In this document: positions 49,041 through 58,743 of the stretch, one piece after another | Layout of the letters: each line of letters starts with the position of its first letter | Numbering within the stretch: the first letter of the stretch is position 1 | Source: Streptococcus viridans | Lineage (GTDB): Bacteria; Bacillota; Bacilli; Lactobacillales; Streptococcaceae | Direction: 5' to 3' | Length of the DNA stretch: 64,000 nt | NCBI RefSeq assembly: GCF_900636365.1 | Contig: NZ_LR134266.1 | Coordinates: 1,315,501 to 1,379,500 of the forward strand | The notes under the pieces: generated by a model | What the model was told of the DNA's origin: nothing | What the model saw: the letters and a program-made list of their open reading frames with translations, nothing else | Databases searched by the model: none | Made by a program: the position numbers and the translations under genes

Positions 49041-49224
49041 AAAAGAGGCTGGGACAAAAATCCTAGCCTCTCAATTGTCCTTGGATTGTCGAGCAAGACG
49101 CAGTGGTTGAGTGGGCTCTACTACGCTGATTTCATCAGCTTTTACAGCCCTACTCAACTGTGCGGAGGTGGGACGACGAAATCGAACTCTAACGAATTAC
49201 CGATTTCTGTCCCACTCTCTTTTT
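49041..49224 (+). repeat. Multi-hairpin intergenic repeat, copy E
   Basis: Same orientation and nearly the same sequence as copy A: GAGGCTGGGAC...TCCTAGCCTC, then GTTGAGTGGGCT/AGCCCTACTCAAC, then a hairpin ending GTCCCACTCTCT and a T-run. It sits between the vicX stop and the YbaN gene; both are minus-strand genes. Confidence 0.92.
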
Positions 49225-49230
49225 AATCAT

Positions 49231-50040
49231 TTAGATATCTACTAATGGAGTCGCTGTATCTGGAGATGTATCCAACACTTCAAAATCATGACCCACTGCC
49301 AAATCTGCTCGAGCCAATTGATTGACCATGGTCATATGGGCCAATTCCTTGATATTGTTTTCCTTCGATAAGTGGCCCAGATAAATCTTTTTGGTCTTAT
49401 TGCCTAGTGTCCGAATCATGGCATCCGCACCATCTTCATTAGAGAGGTGACCCAAATCGGATAAGATCCGTTGCTTTAATCGCCAAGCATAAGAGCCAGC
49501 TCGTAGGATTTCCACATCGTGGTTGGACTCGATCAAATAGCCATCTGCATTTTCAACAATCCCTGCCATCCGATCACTGACATAACCTGTATCCGTCAGC
49601 ATGACAAAACTCTTCCCATCCTTCATGAAACGATAGAACTGGGGAGCCGCAGCATCATGACTGACACCAAAACTTTCCACATCCAAATCCCCGAAGGTTA
49701 AGGTCTTGCCCATTTCAAAAAGATGTTTCTGGGAGTCATCGACCTTCCCAAGGTACTTGCTTCCCTCCATGGCCTTCCATGTAGCTTCATTGGCGTATAG
49801 GTCCATCCCGTATTTACGAGCTAGCACACCAACGCCATGAATGTGATCCGAATGTTCATGTGTGATCAAAATAGCGTCAAGATCTTCGGGTTTGCGATCA
49901 ATTTCTGCAAGCAAACCTGTAATCTTCTTCCCGGACAAGCCTGCATCTACTAGAATTTTTTTCTTAGGTGTCTCTAGGTAAAATGAATTACCACTCGAAC
50001 CCGAAGCTAAAATACTATACTTAAACCCTTTTTCATCCAT
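49231..50040 (-). CDS. vicX: MBL-fold hydrolase VicX (WalJ/YycJ)
   Basis: A 269-aa metallo-beta-lactamase-fold protein with the metal motif THEHSDHIHG, an upstream ILASGSSGNSFYLET and a later LTDTGYVS and GHLSKENN. It is third in the vicRKX operon, 8 bp after vicK. VicX/WalJ affects cell-wall control and, in Bacillus, coordination with replication; its biochemical substrate is unsettled, and 5'-exonuclease activity has been proposed for relatives. Confidence 0.95.
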   Translation of the reverse strand: MDEKGFKYSILASGSSGNSFYLETPKKKILVDAGLSGKKITGLLAEIDRKPEDLDAILITHEHSDHIHGVGVLARKYGMDLYANEATWKAMEGSKYLGKVDDSQKHLFEMGKTLTFGDLDVESFGVSHDAAAPQFYRFMKDGKSFVMLTDTGYVSDRMAGIVENADGYLIESNHDVEILRAGSYAWRLKQRILSDLGHLSNEDGADAMIRTLGNKTKKIYLGHLSKENNIKELAHMTMVNQLARADLAVGHDFEVLDTSPDTATPLVDI

Positions 50041-50048
50041 TTGTCTTC

Positions 50049-51395
50049 TTATTCACCTTCATTATCCCATCCATCATCCAGGATAGCATCTTTATCATAT
50101 GGTAGAACAATCGTGAAAGTAGAACCTTTTCCATATTCACTCTTGGCCCAAATAAATCCTTTGTGCTGCTTGATAATTTCCTTCGCAATGGCAAGTCCTA
50201 AACCAGTCCCACCCTGGGCGCGACTACGTGCCTTATCCACGCGATAAAAGCGGTCAAAAATACGAGGAAGGTCTTTTTTAGGAATCCCTAATCCCTCATC
50301 CGAAATCGAAATAATCAACTGGGCATCCGTTGTTTTCATTCCCACACGAATTTCCCCACCATCTGGGGAATATTTAATAGCGTTATTTAAGATATTGTCT
50401 AAAACCTGCGTCATCTTATCTGTGTCAATTTCAACCCAGACAGGAGAAATTGGATAATCACGAACAATATCATATTTCTTCTCTCCAACCTGACTCTTCA
50501 TCTTATCGAAGCGGTTCAAAATGAAGGTGATAAAGGCTGTAAAGTTAGTCAATTCAACATCTAATTGACTGGTTTCATTATCGATCCGTGAAAGACTCAA
50601 TAAATCCGTCACCATCCGCATCATCCGGTTGGTCTCTGTCAAAGATACTTTAACAAATTCCGGTGCAACTGGCTCGGAAATCGCTCCGTCATCCAAGGCC
50701 TCCAAGTAGGATTTGACACTGGTCAGTGGGGTTCGGAGTTCATGACTAACGTTGGATACGAATAAACGACGTTCCCGCTCTTCCTTGTCCTGTTCGGTTG
50801 TGTCATGCAAAACGGCAACTAGACCAGAAATAAAACCAGATTCTCTCCGAATCAAGGCGAAGCGAACCCGTAAAGAGATGTACTCCCCATTTTCATCCTG
50901 CGAATCGATAGTCAGTTCCGGAACATTGGTAATCAAGTCTCGCAGTTCATACTCTTCACTAATACCAAGCAAATCCAGAATACTGATGTTCACGACCTCT
51001 TCGACCACGACATTAAGTTGTTTGGCAGCCATTTCATTGACTAGGATAATCTGCCCACGACGATTGGTCGCTAAAACCCCATCTGTCATATAGGAAAGAA
51101 TACTGGTCAAGCGCTTGGTTTCTTGCTCCAAATTTTCATGCGTCAAACGGATAACTTCTGATAAATCATTGATACTGTTGGAAATCTCTGTCAATTCAGG
51201 ACCTCCTTGTAAATCAATAATATCTGAATATTCTCCAGCAATCAAACTCTTAATTTTATCATTCAACAGGCGTAGCTTCATGTTATCCCGACGATTTTCT
51301 AGAATCAGCAAGGCCACCACGATAATAAATCCAAGAGTGAGTAATATAAAAACAAAATTATAAGAGGTCATGACTTCTTTGATGTGATTAATCAT
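50049..51395 (-). CDS. vicK: Sensor histidine kinase VicK (WalK)
   Basis: A 448-aa kinase with one N-terminal membrane helix (about 12-32), a HAMP linker, a PAS domain (about 95-205, [21 protein letters not shown]), the phospho-acceptor His in [21 protein letters not shown] and an ATPase domain with N, G1 (DEGLGIP) and G2 boxes. The very short extracellular loop is the streptococcal type of WalK. It signals wall stress to VicR. Overlaps vicR by 8 bp. Confidence 0.97.
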   Translation of the reverse strand: MINHIKEVMTSYNFVFILLTLGFIIVVALLILENRRDNMKLRLLNDKIKSLIAGEYSDIIDLQGGPELTEISNSINDLSEVIRLTHENLEQETKRLTSILSYMTDGVLATNRRGQIILVNEMAAKQLNVVVEEVVNISILDLLGISEEYELRDLITNVPELTIDSQDENGEYISLRVRFALIRRESGFISGLVAVLHDTTEQDKEERERRLFVSNVSHELRTPLTSVKSYLEALDDGAISEPVAPEFVKVSLTETNRMMRMVTDLLSLSRIDNETSQLDVELTNFTAFITFILNRFDKMKSQVGEKKYDIVRDYPISPVWVEIDTDKMTQVLDNILNNAIKYSPDGGEIRVGMKTTDAQLIISISDEGLGIPKKDLPRIFDRFYRVDKARSRAQGGTGLGLAIAKEIIKQHKGFIWAKSEYGKGSTFTIVLPYDKDAILDDGWDNEGE

Positions 51396-52089
51396 TGTTT
51401 CTCATATAGTAACCGACACCGCGGCGCGTTAAAATATACTCCGGACGGCCTGGAATATCTTCGATTTTTTCACGCAAACGTCGAATCGTTACGTCCACTG
51501 TCCGAACATCTCCAAAATAATCGTAGCCCCAGACTGTTTCCAGCAAATGCTCACGGGTCATGACTTGGCCTACATGGGTTGCCAAGTGATAGAGCAGCTC
51601 AAATTCGCGATGGGTCAACTCGAGCTCTTTGCCTTTTTTCTGAGCAAGGAAGGCATCCGGAATGATTTTCAAATCACCAATCACAATATCTGAATCTGAT
51701 GTAGACTCTGTCTGTGATTCTACCGTTAGTTCTGTCCGACGCAATAAAGCTTTTACGCGAGCTTGAAGCTCACGATTTGAGAATGGCTTAGTCACATAGT
51801 CATCCGCACCAATTTCAAGACCGATGACCTTATCAAATTCTGTATCTTTTGCAGATAAGACAATAATCGGCACATTACTGGTCTTTCGAATGGTACGTGC
51901 TACTTCCAAACCATCAATTTCAGGAAGCATGAGGTCCAAGATCAAAATATCTGGGCTCTCAGCTTCAAAAACAGCCAGTGCTTCTTTTCCATCGAAGGCA
52001 GTCAAGACTTCATAGCCTTCTTTGGCCATATTGAATTTTATAATATCCGAAATCGGCTTTTCATCATCTACAACAAGAATTTTCTTCAT
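51388..52089 (-). CDS. vicR: Response regulator VicR (WalR)
   Basis: A 233-aa OmpR/PhoB-family regulator. The receiver domain has the acidic pair DDE, phospho-acceptor Asp52 (ILDLMLP), T/S and K105-region residues. The winged-helix DNA-binding domain spans about 130-230 ([47 protein letters not shown]). VicR controls wall hydrolases such as PcsB and is essential in pneumococcus. First gene of vicRKX. A leader up to about 52160 contains the promoter, but no obvious VicR site was recognised. Confidence 0.97.
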   Translation of the reverse strand: MKKILVVDDEKPISDIIKFNMAKEGYEVLTAFDGKEALAVFEAESPDILILDLMLPEIDGLEVARTIRKTSNVPIIVLSAKDTEFDKVIGLEIGADDYVTKPFSNRELQARVKALLRRTELTVESQTESTSDSDIVIGDLKIIPDAFLAQKKGKELELTHREFELLYHLATHVGQVMTREHLLETVWGYDYFGDVRTVDVTIRRLREKIEDIPGRPEYILTRRGVGYYMRNND

Positions 52090-52284
52090 ACATGTACCTA
52101 CTTCTATTTTTTCTTTGCTTCTTCAAATCTCTGTCCTTTCATTATAGCAAATTTCTTTGAAAAATGGGAGTTATACTTTGATTTGTAAAGAAAGAGAAAG
52201 AAAAAGGTTGTGCAATAGAAAAAATGATAATCACAACATAGAGGTCACTAAAATAGCGCTTGAATAATTATTTTCAATCCACAG

Positions 52285-52313
52285 AAAAGCTAGGTGTGAA
52301 GCCTAGCTTTTCT
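52285..52313 (-). terminator. Terminator just 3' of the thrS remnant
   Basis: AGAAAAGCTAGG pairs with CCTAGCTTTTCT around a 5- to 7-nt loop. On the minus strand it follows the stop of the thrS-like fragment, as a true gene end would. Confidence 0.8.
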
Positions 52314-52318
52314 ATCTG

Positions 52319-52384
52319 TTATTTTGCTACACGAGATTTGTTGGCGATATCAGCAAAAATTGCTTCTACAAACATACTCATCAT
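52319..52384 (-). pseudogene. Remnant of a second thrS 3' end
   Basis: Reading minus strand from about 52381, the frame gives [21 protein letters not shown] and a stop (52321-52319). This matches the ThrRS C-terminus encoded at 54079-54130 ([17 protein letters not shown]). The nucleotide match is exact over 26 bp (52329-52354 against 54089-54114) and then decays. It is followed by its own terminator. No other part of thrS is present here. Confidence 0.8.
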
Positions 52385-52668
52385 GTTTAAACATTAAAAC
52401 GGTATCTTCTTTCAGAGGAGATACCGTTCTTCCTTCCTTGAATAAGGAATCTAAAATTTCTGACTTTCTCTATCTGTTCAATTGATAGAATTCTTCAGAA
52501 AAAGGCTGTAAAATTTTTGATATAATGTTAAGGATGGACTGATGGCTACTTAAAGGAAAATTTTCAAAAGAATAATAGGTGAGAATTTAAAGTATGTAAG
52601 ATTGAACATAAGTCTCTCTACCATCATCCATTCAGAAACAAGATTATATGAAATAAAAGGAGTAACCA
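52385..52668 (+). other. Intergenic leader of the DUF389 gene
   Basis: Contains a 9-bp hairpin AACGGTATC/GATACCGTT (52398-52428), a TATAAT at about 52520 as likely -10, and then a leader of about 140 nt. The leader can pair GGAT and GATGG (52532-52545) with CCATCATCC (52621-52629). No convincing small gene is present. Stretch 52090-52284 carries the vicR promoter side and nothing else I can assign. Confidence 0.4.
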
Positions 52669-53718
52669 ATGACCAGAAACTATTCAACACGTGAATTCCG
52701 CGAGAAACTATATGATGACCTTCATGTTCGATTAAGAGATACAGTGATTTTGATGTGTTCGATTTTTATTGCCTCTATAGGTCTAAATATGAATTCAACA
52801 GCTGTCATTATTGGAGCCATGCTGATTTCCCCTCTTATGACACCGATTATTGGACTGGGGTTTGGTTTAGCTATTTTTGATACGCGTTTAATCAAGCAAT
52901 CTCTAGAGGTTTTATTTACTCAAGTATTGGTCAGTTTGCTTGTCTCGACTCTGTATTTCTGGATTTCTCCCTTATCTTATGCAAGTAGCGAGTTGATTGC
53001 ACGAACCTCTCCAACCATTTGGGATGTTCTCATTGCTATTGCTGGTGGGATAGCAGGTTTTATTGGTTCAAGGAAAAAAGAAGCAAACAATATCGTGCCA
53101 GGAGTAGCCATCGCAACAGCTCTGATGCCACCTATCTGCACTGCAGGCTATGGTTTAGCTAATGGAAATGTACGATTCTTATTTGGAGCTCTCTATCTTT
53201 TCTTGATTAACTGTGTCTTTATCATGCTAATCAACATTGTTGGAACAAGAATTTTGATGAGAAAATCTCCCTTAAGTTCATTTAATGAGCTAAACATTAA
53301 AATGAAAATTGGGTTGATATCCTTGATTGTATTATTGGTCCTTCCAGCCAGCTATTCAGCAGTCACTCTGACGATGGATCAAGCGCGAAAAGAAGGGATC
53401 AAACAGTTTGTAGGAAAAGAGTTCACTAATCATACGGTCATTAATCAAGTCTACAAGTCGAGGAATAATGAATTGGTCTTGACGGTTGTTGGAGATCCGA
53501 TTTCAGAAGAAGAATTAGAAACCATTCGCCAAAAACAAGCCTCTTACGGTATTCAATCTGTTCAATTGAAAGTCAATCAAGTCCATAATTCGACAAAATT
53601 AGATAGTGAGACGACCAAGGAATTTTACGAAAACATTGACAAGTATATCGATCAAAAACTCTCTGAAAAAGATTCACAAAACGATCTCGTAAAAGAAAAT
53701 GAGGCAGACAAGGATTGA
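52669..53718 (+). CDS. DUF389/TIGR00341-family membrane protein
   Basis: A 349-aa protein with five or six N-terminal helices (about 20-210; NSTAVIIGAMLISPLMTPIIGLGFGLAI is the family hallmark) and a soluble C-terminal region (about 240-349) ending in a charged tail (SEKDSQNDLVKENEADKD). Function unknown; homologues occur in bacteria and archaea. AAAGGAG precedes the ATG by 7 nt. It is the only plus-strand gene between vicR and thrS, inside the segment bounded by two thrS 3' ends, so it may have been acquired. Confidence 0.88.
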   Translation: MTRNYSTREFREKLYDDLHVRLRDTVILMCSIFIASIGLNMNSTAVIIGAMLISPLMTPIIGLGFGLAIFDTRLIKQSLEVLFTQVLVSLLVSTLYFWISPLSYASSELIARTSPTIWDVLIAIAGGIAGFIGSRKKEANNIVPGVAIATALMPPICTAGYGLANGNVRFLFGALYLFLINCVFIMLINIVGTRILMRKSPLSSFNELNIKMKIGLISLIVLLVLPASYSAVTLTMDQARKEGIKQFVGKEFTNHTVINQVYKSRNNELVLTVVGDPISEEELETIRQKQASYGIQSVQLKVNQVHNSTKLDSETTKEFYENIDKYIDQKLSEKDSQNDLVKENEADKD

Positions 53719-53865
53719 GGATAGTCAACTTATCTAACTCATGGAAGCAAATCTTGGGGGGATATCCTATATCCAAAAGTTAATGGATAGAAAGGATTGT
53801 TGATGAGGATACTATTTGTGGTGGTTTGACCAATCACTACTAGCTCAGGTTAAACAAAATATAAA
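53719..53865. other. Unassigned spacer after the DUF389 gene
   Basis: About 150 bp with only frames of under 25 codons, no ribosome site of note and no hairpin strong enough to call. Confidence 0.4.
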
Positions 53866-54043
53866 AAGGCGGTGGGACAGAAATCGATAGACAAAGTCTC
53901 GATTTCGTAGTCCCAGGCCCGCGAGGATGATTAGGAGCTTTTTGGAGTCTAAAAGACGAACAAAAAGTTCAATCAGCTACCGCGTCAAAGTTTGATTGCT
54001 AATAAAAAGTGAGGTCGGGATCTTTTGTCCCAACCTCCTTTTT
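53866..54043 (-). repeat. Diverged relative F of the hairpin repeat
   Basis: The same plan as the other copies but different sequence. A GGTGGGAC hairpin closes with GTCCCAGG. The central region has GAGCTTTTTGGAGTC and AAAAGTTCAATCAGC-type arms, and the final stem is GAGGTCGGGA/TCCCAACCTC. On the minus strand the last hairpin is followed by CTTTTT and would terminate thrS. Confidence 0.75.
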
Positions 54044-54078
54044 AGGTAGCTGGAATTTTTATCCCAGGTTTTATCGTT

Positions 54079-56022
54079 TTATTTCTCAACACGAGATTTG
54101 TTGGCGATATCAGCTAGGATAGCTGCTACAAACTCATCTACTGACACAGTGTTTGTTTCTTTTTGTCCATAGCGACGAACATTGACAGTTCCGTCTTCCA
54201 TTTCCTTGTCACCAACGATCAATTGGTAAGGAATCTTGCTTGTTTGTGAAGCACGGATCTTGAACTGCATTTTTTCATTGCGTTCATCCACATCAGCACG
54301 GACACCACGGTCACGGAGCTTCTTCGCTACCTCCCAAGCGTAGTCAACGTGTTTCTCGTTAGATACTGGGATGAGGGTTACTTGGTGTGGTGCAAGCCAT
54401 GTTGGGAAGGCACCCTTGTAGTTCTCAATCAAGATCGCTGTGAAGCGTTCCATAGTTGAGATAACCCCACGGTGGATCATAACTGGGCGATGTTCTTCAC
54501 CATCAGCTCCAATATATTTAAGGTCGAAGCGTTCTGGGAGCAAGAAGTCAAGCTGGATCGTAGAAAGGGTTTCTTCTTTTCCAAGGGCAGTCTTCACCTG
54601 GATATCCAATTTTGGTCCGTAGAAGGCTGCTTCCCCTTCAGCTTCAAAGTAGTCAACGCCCATCTCATCAAGAGCAGCACGAAGCATGGTTTGGGCATTT
54701 TCCCACATTTCATCGTTATCAAAGTACTTGTGAGTATCTTGAGGGTCACGAAGAGAGAGGCGGAAACGGTACTCGTTTAGGTTGAAGTCTCCGTAAACAT
54801 CGATAATCAACTGAAGGGCACGTTGGAATTCTTCTTGGATTTGTTCAGGAGTTACAAAGAGGTGACCGTCGTTGAGAGACATTTCGCGTACACGTTGAAG
54901 ACCAGTAAGGGCACCAGATTTTTCATAGCGGTGCATCATCCCGATTTCAGCGATACGGATTGGCAATTCACGGTATGAGTGAACATGGTGTTTAAAGACT
55001 TGGATGTGGTGTGGGCAGTTCATTGGGCGAAGGACGAATTCTTCCCCATCTCCCATATCCATAGTTGGGAACATGTCTTCTTGGTAGTGATCCCAGTGAC
55101 CAGAAGTCTTGTAAAGCTCTACAGAAGCAAGTGGTGGAGTGTAAACGTGTTGGTAGCCAGAAGCTAACTCTTTATCGACGATGTAGCGTTCCAATTCACG
55201 ACGGATCGTCGCACCATTTGGCAACCAGAATGGAAGCCCTTGACCAACCTCTTGAGAAATCATGAAGAGGTCAAGCTCTTTACCAAGTTTGCGGTGGTCA
55301 CGTTCTTTGGCTTCTTCACGCATTTGAAGGTAGTTTTTCAAGTCTTTCTTGTCGAACCAAGCTGTACCGTAAATACGTTGCATCATAGCATTGTCGCTAT
55401 TTCCACGCCAGTAAGCACCAGCTACATGGAGAAGGTGGAAGATTTGGATGCGACCAGTTGATGGGACATGAGGACCACGGCAAAGGTCTACATACTCACC
55501 TTGACGGTAGATGGTCAAGCCACCTTCGTCTTCAGAGTGTTCTTCAATTAATTCAAGCTTGTAAGGGTCGTTTTTGAAGATTTCACGCGCTTCATCTTTA
55601 GTCACTTCTTCACGAATAGATGGGAAGTTTTCTTTCACGATTTTCTTCATTTCTTCTTCGATACGAGGAAGATCTTCGTTTGAGATTTGACCAGCTTGGT
55701 TATCAGTATCGTAGTAGAAACCATCTTCGATAGCTGGACCAACACCCAAGTGAATGTCTGGGAAAAGGCGACGAGCTGCTTGAGCAAACAAGTGTGCTGC
55801 GGAGTGACGCAAGATTGGAAGAGCATCTTCGTGATCTGGTGTCACGATTTCAATGCTTCCGTCTTCGGTAATCGCACGAGTTGTGTCAATCAATTTACCG
55901 TTAAATTTACCAGCAAGAGCTTTTTTAGCTAGAGAATTGCTGATGGATTGGGCAATTTCAAAAGTAGTAACGCCAGATTCGAATTCACGAACAGCGCCAT
56001 CTGGGAAAGTAATCTTAATCAT
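54079..56022 (-). CDS. thrS: Threonyl-tRNA synthetase
   Basis: A 647-aa class II synthetase. The N-terminal TGS domain (1-60) precedes the editing domain with the HSAAH motif (about 73-77; removes Ser-tRNA(Thr)). The catalytic core has the zinc-binding Cys in MNCPHH and the MHR motif 2, and the C-terminal anticodon-binding domain ends at NKSRVEK. ATG 56022 follows AAGGAG. Controlled by the T-box leader upstream. Its last 26-bp stretch of coding DNA is duplicated at 52329-52354. Confidence 0.97.
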   Translation of the reverse strand: MIKITFPDGAVREFESGVTTFEIAQSISNSLAKKALAGKFNGKLIDTTRAITEDGSIEIVTPDHEDALPILRHSAAHLFAQAARRLFPDIHLGVGPAIEDGFYYDTDNQAGQISNEDLPRIEEEMKKIVKENFPSIREEVTKDEAREIFKNDPYKLELIEEHSEDEGGLTIYRQGEYVDLCRGPHVPSTGRIQIFHLLHVAGAYWRGNSDNAMMQRIYGTAWFDKKDLKNYLQMREEAKERDHRKLGKELDLFMISQEVGQGLPFWLPNGATIRRELERYIVDKELASGYQHVYTPPLASVELYKTSGHWDHYQEDMFPTMDMGDGEEFVLRPMNCPHHIQVFKHHVHSYRELPIRIAEIGMMHRYEKSGALTGLQRVREMSLNDGHLFVTPEQIQEEFQRALQLIIDVYGDFNLNEYRFRLSLRDPQDTHKYFDNDEMWENAQTMLRAALDEMGVDYFEAEGEAAFYGPKLDIQVKTALGKEETLSTIQLDFLLPERFDLKYIGADGEEHRPVMIHRGVISTMERFTAILIENYKGAFPTWLAPHQVTLIPVSNEKHVDYAWEVAKKLRDRGVRADVDERNEKMQFKIRASQTSKIPYQLIVGDKEMEDGTVNVRRYGQKETNTVSVDEFVAAILADIANKSRVEK

Positions 56023-56094
56023 AATCTTCTCCTTATAAATTTTTAAATATCTTAGTTATGGTGAAACTCTTTTTGATTTCTTCATCAAACAAAC

Positions 56095-56308
56095 AAAAAA
56101 GCGACCTCCTCGAAAGGACGTCGCAACGTGGTTCCACCTTCATTTATGTTCCTCAAAAAAGAGGGACACCTCTGATTGGCTCTAACGTGGCCACCGTTTT
56201 ATGTTTGCATAAAAAGTTAATCGAGTAGTCCCAAATCTATCCTCTACGCGATTTCCAGCTCCACGCGCTCTCTATCAGATTTCCTAGATTTGATATGTCT
56301 CTGACTAG
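56095..56308 (-). promoter_or_regulatory. T-box leader of thrS
   Basis: The minus-strand leader holds the T-box sequence GGTGGAACCACG (56138-56127), which in this class binds the acceptor end of uncharged tRNA. It is followed by a terminator stem GCGACGTCC/GGAGGTCGC (56124-56101) and a T-run. Upstream, CAAATCTA pairs with TAGATTTG to close a Stem I-like domain containing a GAGCTGGAAATCGCG stretch. The Thr specifier codon is likely in the downstream arm (an ACT is there) but I cannot place it securely. Confidence 0.9.
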
Positions 56309-56309
56309 T

Positions 56310-56337
56310 ATTATAGCACGATTGAAAATTTTTGCAA
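56310..56337 (-). promoter_or_regulatory. thrS promoter
   Basis: -35 TTGCAA (56337-56332), 16-bp spacer, extended -10 TGC-TATAAT (TATAAT at 56315-56310). Confidence 0.85.
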
Positions 56338-56354
56338 GAGAAAAAAACTCCCAT

Positions 56355-57677
56355 CTAATCCAATAACTTGGTAATGTTGCGTATCTTTTTCACCTGTTTA
56401 AAGGAACCCTTCATGATTCTCACAGACCCATTTACTGGCATAGCGATGACCTTTTGTGGAATTTTCACAATAGACTTGGTTACCCGTTTGGTACGGCTTT
56501 CCTCTGGATGACGTTCATTATAAAAATCTTTCGAAATAATGGCATCCAGATAGAATTCATAGACCCTGCGCCCAAAGTTTGTAGAAGAAATTTCATAAAG
56601 CTTCTCCTCCCACTTGGTCTCATCCTTTTCTGGTGTAGCTAAGGTCGCTTCTAAAATGGCTGCTGCCAAATCTTCTTCTTGGTCATACAAGATTCCGAAC
56701 ATCCGATCATTAATCACATTATCTAAGTAAGGATTACTCTGAGCAATTAGGGGCGTCCCACTAGCGATACTCTCCAAATAGGTCAAGCCTTGCGTCTCAC
56801 TAGTCGAAGCCGAAATAAAGAAATCCGCTGCTTTATAGTAAAGAGCTGTTTCATTTGGTGGAATCATCCCAGTGAAGACCACAGCCTGCTCGATGCCCAG
56901 TTTTCGTACCTGGGTCTTCAAATCTCCTAAATAAGGCCCATCTCCGGCCACAATCAATTTTACATGCGCATTTTCTTCTAGCACTTTAGGCAAGGCCGCG
57001 ATAACCGCTTGGATATTTTTTTCATAAGAAACCCGTGACAAGCTCAAAAGCATGATTTCACCCTCTTGAATCCCTAATTTTTCACGAAGGGCTTGCGTCT
57101 CCACTTGTGTGATTTCAGGGCGTTCAAATTTTGCCAGCTCAATTCCTGTTGGAATAATCCGCTTTTCAGCCTTAACCTTATATTTCAGCAAGAGGTCATA
57201 CACGATTTCACTCGGGCAGATTACCCCATCCAAGTCATTCATATAACCACGAACAATGTACTTAACCATACTTGGTCGGATAACCATCCCCTTAGCAATA
57301 TAACGCACATAATCTTCATACTGGGTATGATAGGTATGAATCACAGGAATTCGAAGTTCTTTAGCAATCCAAACCCCGAGTAGTCCTAAAGAAAACTCCG
57401 TCTGCGTATGGATCATATCCAACTTGTATTGTTTGGCAATGGCCAAAGCCTTGGTAAACCCGCGATAGGCAATTCGCCGATCCTTAAAGGCAAAGAAGGG
57501 AATACTTGGAATACGGATAATTTGCCAGTCCTCATAGCGGTTGACATCCTTATCTGTCGTCGTAAAGATAAAAACAGTATGTCCCAACTTCTCCAATTCC
57601 GTTTTAAGGGTTCGAATACTGGTCGCAACCCCCGACACTTGCGGAAAATAAGTATCTGTAAATAATCCAATACGCAT
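56355..57677 (-). CDS. GT4 glycosyltransferase, monoglucosyldiacylglycerol synthase type
   Basis: A 440-aa GT-B enzyme of family 4. The N-terminal half begins MRIGLFTDTYFPQVSGVATSI, and the C-terminal half has SLSRVSYEKNIQAVI, a nucleotide-sugar site, and the E-x7-E motif in SASTSETQGLTYLESIASG. From memory it is the pneumococcal enzyme that makes glucosyl-diacylglycerol, the first step of the lipoteichoic-acid glycolipid anchor. It lies 1 bp after cpoA. A C-terminal amphipathic, basic stretch (about 395-435) fits membrane-surface binding. Confidence 0.87.
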   Translation of the reverse strand: MRIGLFTDTYFPQVSGVATSIRTLKTELEKLGHTVFIFTTTDKDVNRYEDWQIIRIPSIPFFAFKDRRIAYRGFTKALAIAKQYKLDMIHTQTEFSLGLLGVWIAKELRIPVIHTYHTQYEDYVRYIAKGMVIRPSMVKYIVRGYMNDLDGVICPSEIVYDLLLKYKVKAEKRIIPTGIELAKFERPEITQVETQALREKLGIQEGEIMLLSLSRVSYEKNIQAVIAALPKVLEENAHVKLIVAGDGPYLGDLKTQVRKLGIEQAVVFTGMIPPNETALYYKAADFFISASTSETQGLTYLESIASGTPLIAQSNPYLDNVINDRMFGILYDQEEDLAAAILEATLATPEKDETKWEEKLYEISSTNFGRRVYEFYLDAIISKDFYNERHPEESRTKRVTKSIVKIPQKVIAMPVNGSVRIMKGSFKQVKKIRNITKLLD

Positions 57678-57678
57678 A

Positions 57679-58677
57679 TTACATCTCCAATACTTGCTGA
57701 TAGGCTTTGACTAGTTGATCGGCTACCAAATCAATTGAGCGGCTTTGGGCGACCCGGTCTCCTGCATCGCGCTTGTCTACCTGACCAGACAAGACTTTTT
57801 CAAGAGAGTCCACAAACTCATCCACTGAATGGCACAATTCTGCTGACTCTTGGTCTACCCAACCATGATAAACTGGAATATCCCGGAGGACGACATGCTG
57901 GTGACCCGCTAATGCTTCTAAGACGACGATTCCTTCCGTTTCTTCGTAAGACGGGAAGAAGAAGGCATCCGCACCCGTCATGGCCCCTTGGAACACAGCT
58001 CCCTTAAAATAGCCAGGGAATTCAACATTGCTCGGATGGTCTTTCTCTACCAGACGACGAATAGCCCGAGGAATCAACCATTTATTAATCGATCCCAACC
58101 AAATAAAGCGGACATCCGGCATCCGACGAGCCACCTCTACAAAGTCTTCAATCCCTTTTCGTCTAAAGTAGAGACCCGCACATAGAACGACTTTCTCTCC
58201 TTCTTGAATATTAAAGTGCTTCCGAAAAACCTCTTCTTTTTTGGGATCTTTTTTATATTTAGACAAATCAATCCCATTGGAAACAGCAACAATAGGAGTC
58301 TTGACCCCATAGGACTGAATCAGTTGCTTAGAATACTCTGAAGGGGTAATAATAAAATCGGCTTTTTTATACATGTGAGCCAAGTATTTGCCAAATAAGG
58401 GAGCAAACAAATTGGACCCAATAAATGAATTTTGGAAATCTTCCCGTGTGGAATGCCCATGCATAATGACCTTTTTCCCCCGACGTTTGGCAGCATGTAA
58501 TAGCAACAAGCTCCGAGGACCATAGGTATTAATGTGGACTACATCATAATTCCCTAAAATATCTGTCGTATAGGGAATCCCTGCCAAATCCAAGGCATGC
58601 ATTTGGTGTTGGAGGGCACGACCGATTCCCGATTTTTGCAAAACGGATTTTCCTTCTAGATACAGTAATACTTTCAT
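57679..58677 (-). CDS. cpoA: GT4 glycosyltransferase CpoA, galactosyl-glucosyl-diacylglycerol synthase type
   Basis: A 332-aa GT-B enzyme that closely recalls pneumococcal CpoA, which adds galactose to glucosyl-diacylglycerol; mutations there alter beta-lactam tolerance. Motifs include HGHSTREDFQNSFI, VSNGIDLSKY, LCAGLYFRRKGIEDF and the E-x7-E pair in FFPSYEETEGIVVLEALAG. The start is ATG 58677 (MKVLLYLEGKS). The frame extends 12 codons upstream, but that part would cover the promoter. The ATG sits 7 nt after TATAAT, so the cpoA message is probably leaderless. The AGAGGGT between them is too close to the ATG to act as a normal ribosome site. Confidence 0.9.
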   Translation of the reverse strand: MKVLLYLEGKSVLQKSGIGRALQHQMHALDLAGIPYTTDILGNYDVVHINTYGPRSLLLLHAAKRRGKKVIMHGHSTREDFQNSFIGSNLFAPLFGKYLAHMYKKADFIITPSEYSKQLIQSYGVKTPIVAVSNGIDLSKYKKDPKKEEVFRKHFNIQEGEKVVLCAGLYFRRKGIEDFVEVARRMPDVRFIWLGSINKWLIPRAIRRLVEKDHPSNVEFPGYFKGAVFQGAMTGADAFFFPSYEETEGIVVLEALAGHQHVVLRDIPVYHGWVDQESAELCHSVDEFVDSLEKVLSGQVDKRDAGDRVAQSRSIDLVADQLVKAYQQVLEM

Positions 58678-58713
58678 ACCCTCTATTATACCTGATTTAG
58701 TAGACCCCTTCAA
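58675..58713 (-). promoter_or_regulatory. cpoA promoter abutting the start codon
   Basis: -35 TTGAAG (58713-58708), 17-bp spacer, -10 TATAAT (58690-58685), then AGAGGGT and ATG (58677). The expected transcription start falls on the ATG. Confidence 0.75.
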
Positions 58714-58743
58714 GTTTTACCGGAGATTCATACAGAGACAAGA

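Noticed and set aside
48992-49096. N-terminal extension of the YbaN-like protein
   Set aside because: The extra 35 codons translate repeat copy E and have no family match. A TTG with AGGAG at the right distance explains the start.
50757-50764. TACGAATA, a match to the competence cin-box
   Set aside because: It lies inside vicK coding sequence with no promoter arrangement or downstream competence gene, so it is a chance match.
53757-53830. Possible short peptides between the DUF389 gene and repeat F
   Set aside because: Frames are 8-20 codons with no ribosome site or signal-peptide-like hydrophobic core, so not enough to call a pheromone or toxin.
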